64,000 nt of DNA from Oscillospiraceae bacterium. Its GTDB lineage: Bacteria > Bacillota > Clostridia > Oscillospirales > Acutalibacteraceae. The stretch covers positions 1,757,501 to 1,821,500 of the forward strand of contig CP107220.1 of NCBI GenBank assembly GCA_025757685.1, in the 5' to 3' direction. Shown piece by piece: positions 57,850-64,000 of this stretch (the stretch's first letter is position 1; each line of letters starts with the position of its first letter). Made by a program: the position numbers and the translations under genes. The notes under the pieces are model-generated. The model did not search any database and was not told the origin of the DNA. It saw only the letters and a program-made list of their open reading frames with translations.

Positions 57850-58903
57850 GTACGGTCACCTCACTTTCCTTTTTTTTAGGCATAAACCAATAAAATATAA
57901 CACAAAATGCTAAAGCAAACACAACACCAAAAACATTTTGAATCACTCTAAGACTAACCGCTCCTTGTAGTCCATATGTCTCTGCAGCAATGGCTAAAGC
58001 ACCAAATGTGTTAAATACTGCCTGCCAGCCATATTGTGCTGAAAATCCTACACCGATTCCACCAAGAATTCCTATATATGCATAGATTGACGAAGGAAGC
58101 AGAAAATATAATACTGTAAAACATATAATACCTGCAATATTTCCGACAATCCTTTTGCGGACTCTGTAGTGCATATCTTCCATAGACGGCAAAATCACGG
58201 ACATGGCCGCAATACCAGCCCACATTGCACGTGGCATATTACAAAGTTCTGCAATACAAAGGACAATCGGTACGCATAAAATCTGACATATCTGCCATTT
58301 TGTTCTGGAAGAAGTGATATCAAATTCTTGTATCAGATCTTTCAGATTTCTTTTATAAGTTCTGTTTTTATGATTTCGATAAAATACGAAGCAGGTAAGT
58401 GCTGCACCTAAAGCCATTCCGACTAATCGCATCTGATAGCTTTTTCCCGTAACATCATAACCATATAGCAGCAGATACCCAAGAACCAATGTAGATTGAT
58501 TAAACATGGATGGATTATGGCATCCGAACAGAATCAACACAGCCAGTGCCGCAATATTTAACAGCATTCCCAATACCGGTGAAAACTGATTTGCTAAATG
58601 CGGACATACAGTCATAATTACAAAGAACAAAGCCAAAAGCATCGTAGATTGTCCGGTGTGGATCCCCAGATCCGCATTCCTAAACACCATGAGACATAAT
58701 AAGACTACTACACCTACAATGCTGTTCTCATTTCCAAATAGGATGCTGAAAATACTAACAAAGAAAAAACAAAATGCCATTGTAGCAGCTATCTTCACCA
58801 GATATACCCACATGTGATATAATTTTTCTTTTAGTGTTTCACTCTTTTTCAACAGGTTTTTAGAACCTGCCTGATTTAACTGCAACTCCTGATAAAATGT
58901 CAT
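57839..58903 (-). CDS. FUSC-family membrane transporter
   Basis: This 354-residue protein has about ten membrane helices arranged as two FUSC-like halves, with a charged cytoplasmic segment between (about 180-205). MRLVGMALGAALTCFVFY, and the C-terminal RVRKRIVGNIAGIICF, fit the fusaric-acid-resistance/aromatic-acid-exporter superfamily (YccS/YhfK-like). The motif set suggests export of amphipathic organic acids. Bile acids are an attractive but unproven substrate given the neighbouring bsh. It starts 33 bases after the histidine kinase gene. Confidence 0.8.
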   Translation of the reverse strand: MTFYQELQLNQAGSKNLLKKSETLKEKLYHMWVYLVKIAATMAFCFFFVSIFSILFGNENSIVGVVVLLCLMVFRNADLGIHTGQSTMLLALFFVIMTVCPHLANQFSPVLGMLLNIAALAVLILFGCHNPSMFNQSTLVLGYLLLYGYDVTGKSYQMRLVGMALGAALTCFVFYRNHKNRTYKRNLKDLIQEFDITSSRTKWQICQILCVPIVLCIAELCNMPRAMWAGIAAMSVILPSMEDMHYRVRKRIVGNIAGIICFTVLYFLLPSSIYAYIGILGGIGVGFSAQYGWQAVFNTFGALAIAAETYGLQGAVSLRVIQNVFGVVFALAFCVIFYWFMPKKKESEVTVHAE

Positions 58904-58936
58904 ATAAATTCTCCCATCTTCTAATTTATCTTAAAA

Positions 58937-59980
58937 CTAGATAATCTCATCTTTCTGCTTTGGCAGCTCTATAACAAATCTGCATCCACCATATTCACGG
59001 TTTTCTGCTTTGATTGTTCCTCCGGCACTATCTACAATCCGTTTTACAAGTGCAAGACCTAGGCCATTTCCTTCTGCTTTATGAGATCCATCTACCTGAT
59101 AGAACTTGTCAAATATTCTGGATTTTACATCATCCTCTATTCCTGGTCCTTCATCTTCCAGAATGAACTTAACAGAATCCTGTTCTTGTTTCAGAAACAT
59201 CGTAATTGTCCCCTTTGAAGGGCTGAACTTAATCGCATTATCCAAAAGATTTATCCAGATATGCATAAAAAGTCCTTCATTCCCAGTATATTTAACTTCC
59301 TCCAATTCTACCTGAAAACCAATTTCTTTTTCTGTCCATTTTGTTTCCAATGAAAGAACTGCCTGACGGATCTGTTCATCCAGACGATATTCTGTTTTTT
59401 TCATTGGTATATTCTGATTCTCTAACTTGGATAACAGCAAAATATTACCAACCAATCCGGAAAGTCTTTGGGTGTTAAATAAGATTTTTTCTACATATTC
59501 CTCTTGATCCGGAGACAGTTCTTCTCCCTGAAGCAGCATTGTATATCCTTCAATGGCATTAATCGGGGTCTTAAACTCATGAGAAACATCAGATACAAAA
59601 TCCATCTGCAGCACCTCTGTTGCACGAAGTTCTTTTGTCATAACGTTAAAACTTTGATAAGATTCTCCAATTTCTGCTATACGGCTGTTCGTTTCCAAAT
59701 GCTGTTCAAAATCTCCCTGAGAAACTTCCTTCATTGCTTTACTAAGTCTGGTAATTGGTTCCAGTAACTTTGCGTTAATAAAGGAAGTGATCAGCCCTGC
59801 AATCAATGTATTGAAAATCAAAAGCCAGCCAAGCACAGGTATGCTGCCCGGCAGATTAAAAAAATGATTCAAAAAAGCAAATAATAAAGCAGATATGACT
59901 GTTGAAAATAAAAGTGCCAGCCAGATTGCACCAGTCAGACAGGATCGGATCCGCAATCCTTTTTCTTTCTTTTGTTCCAT
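58937..59980 (-). CDS. Membrane sensor histidine kinase
   Basis: This 347-residue kinase has two membrane helices (about 13-38 and 48-68) with almost no extracytoplasmic loop. A HAMP domain (about 70-122), the phospho-acceptor His134 in SHEFKTPINAIEGY, and a HATPase domain with NLLDNAIKF, EDEGPGI and GNGLGLALVKRI follow. The tiny external loop marks it as an intramembrane-sensing kinase of the type that monitors membrane or cell-envelope stress (family knowledge). It overlaps the response regulator gene by one base. Confidence 0.94.
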   Translation of the reverse strand: MEQKKEKGLRIRSCLTGAIWLALLFSTVISALLFAFLNHFFNLPGSIPVLGWLLIFNTLIAGLITSFINAKLLEPITRLSKAMKEVSQGDFEQHLETNSRIAEIGESYQSFNVMTKELRATEVLQMDFVSDVSHEFKTPINAIEGYTMLLQGEELSPDQEEYVEKILFNTQRLSGLVGNILLLSKLENQNIPMKKTEYRLDEQIRQAVLSLETKWTEKEIGFQVELEEVKYTGNEGLFMHIWINLLDNAIKFSPSKGTITMFLKQEQDSVKFILEDEGPGIEDDVKSRIFDKFYQVDGSHKAEGNGLGLALVKRIVDSAGGTIKAENREYGGCRFVIELPKQKDEII

Positions 59981-60651
59981 TATTTTTTCACCACCTTGTA
60001 TCCAATTCCACGCATTGTTACGATTTCAAAATCAGGGTTATCTTTAAAACGCTCTCTGATTCTTCCTATATGTACCTCTATCGTATGTGGGTCTGCCTCC
60101 GTCTCGTATCCCCATACTTCATCCATCAACTGTTGTTTTGTAAATGTTCTGCCTGGCGAAGCTGCAAGCTTATATAAAAGCAGGAATTCTTTTTTAGGCA
60201 AAACAAGACTTTCCTTATCAGTTGTAACCGTCATTGCATCATAATCAAACTCTGTTGAACCGATCACAATTTTGTGTTCATTCAGTATCTGTGCACGTCG
60301 AAGCAGTGCTCCGACTCTTAAAACCATTTCATTCACATTTACCGGTTTTACCATATAATCGTCACTTCCCGAAAGAAATCCCTGGCGCATATCATCAAAG
60401 GAACCTTTCGCAGTGATCATAAGCACTGGTATCTGATATCCTGCTGAGCGAAGTTCTGACACCAGTTCATAGCCATCCATAACCGGCATCATAATATCAG
60501 AAATGATCAGATCAATATATTCCTTATCCAATACTTCTAATGCCTGTGCTCCATCCGATGCACTTTTGACTTGATATCCATTCTTCTCAAGCACTTTTTG
60601 GAATAGCTGGCTTAATTCTTTATCATCTTCTACAATCAATATTTGAAACAC
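59980..60651 (-). CDS. OmpR/PhoB-family response regulator
   Basis: This 223-residue regulator has a receiver domain with phospho-acceptor Asp52 (LIISDIMMP), the acidic pair near residue 9 and a KP motif near 102. A winged-helix follows (about 125-223, with LPKKEFLLLYKLA and TIEVHIGRIRERF). The start is GTG at 60651 with AGGAGGAAGG upstream. It pairs with the adjacent kinase. 11-bp-spaced direct repeats upstream of the operon are candidate binding sites. Confidence 0.94.
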   Translation of the reverse strand: MFQILIVEDDKELSQLFQKVLEKNGYQVKSASDGAQALEVLDKEYIDLIISDIMMPVMDGYELVSELRSAGYQIPVLMITAKGSFDDMRQGFLSGSDDYMVKPVNVNEMVLRVGALLRRAQILNEHKIVIGSTEFDYDAMTVTTDKESLVLPKKEFLLLYKLAASPGRTFTKQQLMDEVWGYETEADPHTIEVHIGRIRERFKDNPDFEIVTMRGIGYKVVKK

Positions 60652-60668
60652 GTTTTCCTTCCTCCTTA

Positions 60669-62102
60669 TTAAAACAGATACCTTGCCCATCCAAGCAGAT
60701 GCTGTACCAAAAATAATATTCTCTGACGTTTCTTTGTTAATTCGATTGGCTCTACATGATATGGATCACGATAGGTTCCATCTTCCAATACCTGGCGGGA
60801 CACTCTTTCATATTCCATCATGTCCTCTTCCAACTGTTTATTAATATCTTTACTGCGAATTACAAGCATCAGTTCCGTATCCAGATATGCACTTCTCATG
60901 TCCATATTAAAGGAACCGATTACAGACAGATCATCGTCAATCAGAATACTTTTTCCGTGGTATGAATAACCGCCTTCATATTCCCAGATATTAATTCCTG
61001 TACTTAAGATTCTATTTCTGTTTTTCGCATAATCGGCAGCCCCAAATGGATTCCCATTATTCGCAACTGAATTTGTCATGATAGAAAAATCTGAAACGTT
61101 CTCTGAAATCTCCTCGCATGTATTACACATCATATCATCACAGATAATATATGGCGTGTGGATCTTCACACGATTTTTTGCATTTTTCATCAATTCTCCC
61201 AACTGATACCACACTACCGGTTCTTTGGAACCTGTGTAAATAGGATTTGACACTAATGCAATCTTTTCTGTCTCAAAAGTTTCGTCCGTGTAATCGGTAT
61301 CGCAGATTCTTTCCTTATTCTCTTCAAAATATTTCTGATAGCCGTTCTGCAGCTCTAAAACTGCGTTCTTTACAGATTTTCTATTTGCCAGTTTTTTATT
61401 GTCATGAAAATAACCACTGTCTTCTTGTTCCCATATCGTTTCAAAATACTCTAACAACTGGTTAACTGAATTTTCTTTCTCAGGTTCATCGCAAACCACT
61501 AACACGTCTCTGTCATAGTTCTTATGTCCCGGAAAATCACCCAGGAAATAATTGTGTGTATTTCTTCCCCCAAGAATATATCTCTTTCCATCTGCAATCA
61601 AATATTTATCATGCATTCTACCCATCATCTTCCATGGTTTCAACGGATTGGCCTTATTATATAGTTTAATTTCAACATTCTCATGGGAAGATAATCCATA
61701 GAAATACGGATTTCCTTCCATATCAATCCAGCTATCCATTCCATCTACTAACAGACGAATATGTACACCTCTGTCTGCCGCATCATGCAGTGCTCCTAAG
61801 ATCAATTTTCCACTTTCATCTGATTGAAATGCAAAAGTAGAAAGAATAATGTCTTCTTTTGCATTTCGGATCAAACGCACTCTTTGTAAAAGTGCTTCTG
61901 GATTTTTTTCTATGATCACTGCTCGTTCCATATTCTCGCTGCGTTCGTTCCACGAATCATTTTGTGTTTCTTTTTTGATGGTATTAGACACTTCCGGCTG
62001 TTTTTTATATGCAATACAGATTCCAAATGATTCATAAAAAACCACACATAAAAAAATTGACAGTATAACAAGAAGGATTTTACATATTTTATACTTTTTC
62101 AT
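60669..62102 (-). CDS. Phospholipase D/cardiolipin synthase-like protein
   Basis: This 477-residue protein has an N-terminal membrane helix (about 8-32) and two HKD motifs: HDKYLIADG (His164, Lys166, Asp171) with following GGRN, and YHGKSILIDDD with GSFNMD. The paired HKD build is that of cardiolipin synthases and related phosphatidyltransferases. A bacterial phospholipase D cannot be excluded, as the usual two membrane helices of ClsA are reduced to one. It leads an operon with a two-component system, a FUSC transporter and a CDP-alcohol transferase. This supports a membrane-lipid remodelling role. Confidence 0.88.
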   Translation of the reverse strand: MKKYKICKILLVILSIFLCVVFYESFGICIAYKKQPEVSNTIKKETQNDSWNERSENMERAVIIEKNPEALLQRVRLIRNAKEDIILSTFAFQSDESGKLILGALHDAADRGVHIRLLVDGMDSWIDMEGNPYFYGLSSHENVEIKLYNKANPLKPWKMMGRMHDKYLIADGKRYILGGRNTHNYFLGDFPGHKNYDRDVLVVCDEPEKENSVNQLLEYFETIWEQEDSGYFHDNKKLANRKSVKNAVLELQNGYQKYFEENKERICDTDYTDETFETEKIALVSNPIYTGSKEPVVWYQLGELMKNAKNRVKIHTPYIICDDMMCNTCEEISENVSDFSIMTNSVANNGNPFGAADYAKNRNRILSTGINIWEYEGGYSYHGKSILIDDDLSVIGSFNMDMRSAYLDTELMLVIRSKDINKQLEEDMMEYERVSRQVLEDGTYRDPYHVEPIELTKKRQRILFLVQHLLGWARYLF

Positions 62103-62125
62103 TGTACATCACATGATTCCTTTTT

Positions 62126-62170
62126 ATTTTATACTTATACAATACAAAGTCAATCTCAATTTAACCTCAA
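62126..62170 (-). promoter_or_regulatory. Promoter/operator of the PLD-TCS-FUSC-PgsA operon
   Basis: On the minus strand, TTGACT (about 62148-62153) and TAAAAT (about 62126-62131) are 16 bases apart. Upstream, TTGAG occurs twice at an 11-base period (62155-62159 and 62166-62170), the spacing of OmpR/PhoB-type direct repeats. Confidence 0.5.
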
Positions 62171-62190
62171 CAAAATTTATTTTTCATAAA

Positions 62191-62235
62191 AAAATATGAC
62201 CGGCTTCTTTTTAAAGAAACAGTCATATTTTTATT
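62191..62235 (-). terminator. Terminator of the citrate synthase-MarR operon
   Basis: The stem AAAATATGAC/GTCATATTTT is flanked by A- and T-runs. It lies beyond the marR stop codon. Confidence 0.75.
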
Positions 62236-62277
62236 CTAATATATGAAGGAGCTTTTCTTACTCCGTTGTATTAATCA

Positions 62278-62703
62278 CTATTTTATTTCTTCCATAAGCT
62301 GTCGGATTTTTCTCAATGTACACTGTGTAACTGCCAGGTCATCTTCTTGTATATTCGATATGATTTTTTCATAAGCTTCTATCATTTTTTCTTTCTGACA
62401 ATTACTTAATTCAATTGCCTTGTTCGTCAAAACAAGGTATGTTCTTTCTTTTTTTTCATCTAATTTCCAGATAATATATCCTTTATTTTCAAGACTTTTT
62501 ACCATCTTAGATGTTTCTGGAATCGATAATTTCATGTATTCTGCCACTTCTGAAAGATATACTCCTTCATGACAGTCTGATTTTTCAACACATTCCTTTA
62601 TACTATAAAGGAACAAATAATCTGTTCTTTCAATAAATTCAAATATGCTTTCAACATTGATGCTCTTTAAAAAAAACTCCTCTGCACTGGTTCCTGCTCC
62701 CAT
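62278..62703 (-). CDS. MarR-family transcriptional regulator
   Basis: This 141-residue winged-helix protein has the MarR core: VYLSEVAEYMKLSIPETSKMVKSLENKGYI, then a wing with KERTYLVLTNKAIE. It probably binds small phenolic or amphipathic ligands as a dimer. It starts one base after citrate synthase ends on the same strand, so both are co-transcribed. Its targets are unknown; the adjacent PLD operon is a candidate (inference). Confidence 0.9.
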   Translation of the reverse strand: MGAGTSAEEFFLKSINVESIFEFIERTDYLFLYSIKECVEKSDCHEGVYLSEVAEYMKLSIPETSKMVKSLENKGYIIWKLDEKKERTYLVLTNKAIELSNCQKEKMIEAYEKIISNIQEDDLAVTQCTLRKIRQLMEEIK

Positions 62704-62704
62704 A

Positions 62705-64000
62705 TTATCGTTCCTCTCTTTCTATATATTCTTTTTTGCTGACTAGGCTCTTATATGCTGGTCGAATGATCTTATCTGTAGTTATCAATTCTTCCAGGCG
62801 ATGTGCACTCCAACCAGCAATTCTTGCTATCGCAAATAATGGCGTGTACAATTCTCTTGGAATATTCAACATATCATACACAAAACCACTATAGAAATCT
62901 ATATTAGGACTTACTCCTTTGAATATCTGACGCTGCTTTGCAATCAACTTAGGTGCAATCTTCTCAATATTGTTATAAAGGGTCATATCTTTCTCACGTC
63001 CTTTATCCCTTGCGAGTTGTTCTACAAAGCCTTTGAACACCCTTTCTCTCGGATCTGAAATAGAATACACAGCATGTCCCATTCCATAAATAAGTCCTTT
63101 CTGATCAAACGCCTCTTTCTTCAAAATCTTACTCAGATATGATGTAATTTCCTCTTCGTCTTCATAATCTTTCACATGACTTTTAATATCATCCATCATA
63201 TTCATTACCATCAGATTTGCACCGCCATGTTTTTTTCCTTTTAAGGATGACATTGCTGCTGAAATAACAGAATAAGTATCTGAACCTGAAGATGTTACTA
63301 CCCGTGTAGTGAATGTAGAATTGTTACCACCACCATGTTCCATATGTAACAATAATGCTATATCCAGTACTCTTGCTTCCAGTTCTGTGAATTTTGTATC
63401 TGGTCTTAATAGGCGCAGGAAATTTTCAGCAATAGATAAATCTTTTTCAGGTCTATGAATATACATACTTTCGTTTTTTTCATAATGACAATAAGCATGG
63501 TATGCATATACTGCTAACATAGGAAATACTGCGATCAACTGCATACTCTGCCTTAGCACATTCGGAATTTCAAGACTTTCTTTCTCCTTATCGTAAGAGC
63601 CCAATGTAAGAATACTTCGAGTCATAGAACCCATAATATCTGATGTAGGTGCTTTCATAATGACATCTCTGGTAAAGTCAGTCGGTAGTTCCATACAATC
63701 AGATAGTTTTCCCTGAAATTCCATTAACTGTGTATTAGTTGGCAATTCTCCGAATAAAAGAAGATATGCTCCTTCTTCAAAGATAAACCTTTTTCCTTTA
63801 CCTCCTGTTACTAAATCTTTTATATTATAACCACGATAAGATAACTCGCCATCACATGGGCTCTTTACTCCATCATGATATTCAAAAGCTTTTATATCAG
63901 AAATATTTGTAAGCCCTGTCAACACACCTTGGCCTTTTTCATCTCGTAAGCCTCTTTTTACACCATACTCTGAATACAGATTCTTACTAATGCTATCATT
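62705..64000 (-). CDS. gltA: Citrate synthase (5' end outside window)
   Basis: The reading frame is open to the right edge of the window (about 432 codons), so the first 20 or so residues lie beyond it. Conserved parts are visible: VKRGLRDEKGQGVLTGLT near the edge, catalytic His in LHMEHGGGNNSTF, GMGHAVYSISDPR and Asp in PNIDFYSGF. It joins acetyl-CoA and oxaloacetate to citrate. The sequence is of the clostridial short-loop type. It is co-transcribed with the MarR gene. Confidence 0.93.
   Translation of the reverse strand, partial: NDSISKNLYSEYGVKRGLRDEKGQGVLTGLTNISDIKAFEYHDGVKSPCDGELSYRGYNIKDLVTGGKGKRFIFEEGAYLLLFGELPTNTQLMEFQGKLSDCMELPTDFTRDVIMKAPTSDIMGSMTRSILTLGSYDKEKESLEIPNVLRQSMQLIAVFPMLAVYAYHAYCHYEKNESMYIHRPEKDLSIAENFLRLLRPDTKFTELEARVLDIALLLHMEHGGGNNSTFTTRVVTSSGSDTYSVISAAMSSLKGKKHGGANLMVMNMMDDIKSHVKDYEDEEEITSYLSKILKKEAFDQKGLIYGMGHAVYSISDPRERVFKGFVEQLARDKGREKDMTLYNNIEKIAPKLIAKQRQIFKGVSPNIDFYSGFVYDMLNIPRELYTPLFAIARIAGWSAHRLEELITTDKIIRPAYKSLVSKKEYIEREER

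Noticed and set aside
52103..64000. Reading the AT-rich part as a prophage
   Set aside because: No capsid, terminase, portal, tail, lysis or integrase gene is visible; the genes are metabolic, envelope and regulatory.

Overview
The window looks like a chromosome segment from a gut Firmicute of class Clostridia. Bases 1 to about 52,100 are GC-rich. This part carries Gram-positive housekeeping genes (L27 with a cleavable N-terminal extension plus Prp, LexA, BirA, FtsEX, HflX, GuaB, GlmS), anaerobe peroxide defence (PerR-like regulator with a reverse rubrerythrin) and host-glycan genes. It also has the multi-copy intergenic repeats that I associate with Ruminococcaceae/Oscillospirales genomes. 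That placement is an inference from gene content and style, not from a marker-gene search.

Layout of the GC-rich part. 0-1.5 kb: 3' part of a GH2 beta-galactosidase, then tRNA-Ala. 1.8-7.2 kb: small unknown and secreted proteins, a metallophosphoesterase with two GtrA-like membrane proteins, and a ferredoxin:thioredoxin reductase-like/thioredoxin pair. 8-15 kb: glmS, perR-rbr, nitroreductase-GDPD, asnB, tRNA-Thr and tRNA-Tyr. 15.1-19 kb: an operon of GH112 lacto-N-biose phosphorylase, a GH136-like beta-helix protein and a small partner protein. 19-22.4 kb: tmk, a second GDPD-like protein and guaB. 22.4-33.4 kb: one long co-directional run, ftsE-ftsX-three M23 hydrolase paralogues-queH-rarA-nth-aroK-transglutaminase protein. 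34-41.3 kb: a PucR/CdaR regulator and an FHA-FtsW/RodA-PBP-HflX-DUF4830-RsuA operon. 41.4-51.4 kb: galM, a SLOG/ribbon-helix-helix pair between duplicated terminator repeats, rplU-prp-rpmA, birA, degV and a lexA-mrp-deaminase-HAD run. 51.5-52.1 kb: tRNA-Met, tRNA-Glu and tRNA-Arg(CCT).

Immediately after tRNA-Arg(CCT) the sequence becomes AT-rich with different codon use, and stays so to the right end. This looks like an acquired island using the tRNA 3' end as its left border. It opens with a cluster of GCTAAT repeats and a 57-residue protein of a type I associate with integrative elements. Next come an arsC fragment and two remnants of an IS4-like element that flank ftsH and a bile salt hydrolase gene. 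A five-gene same-strand operon follows: phospholipase D/cardiolipin synthase-like protein, OmpR-type response regulator, histidine kinase, FUSC transporter and a frameshifted CDP-alcohol phosphatidyltransferase. A MarR regulator and citrate synthase (running off the window) close it. Together these suggest a horizontally acquired bile- and envelope-stress module: deconjugation by BSH, membrane-protein quality control by FtsH, phospholipid remodelling, export and two-component control. This functional reading is the main inference offered here; the gene identities and repeat structure are seen directly. Genes in the island are well conserved at their active sites, apart from the arsC and IS remnants and the single-base frameshift.
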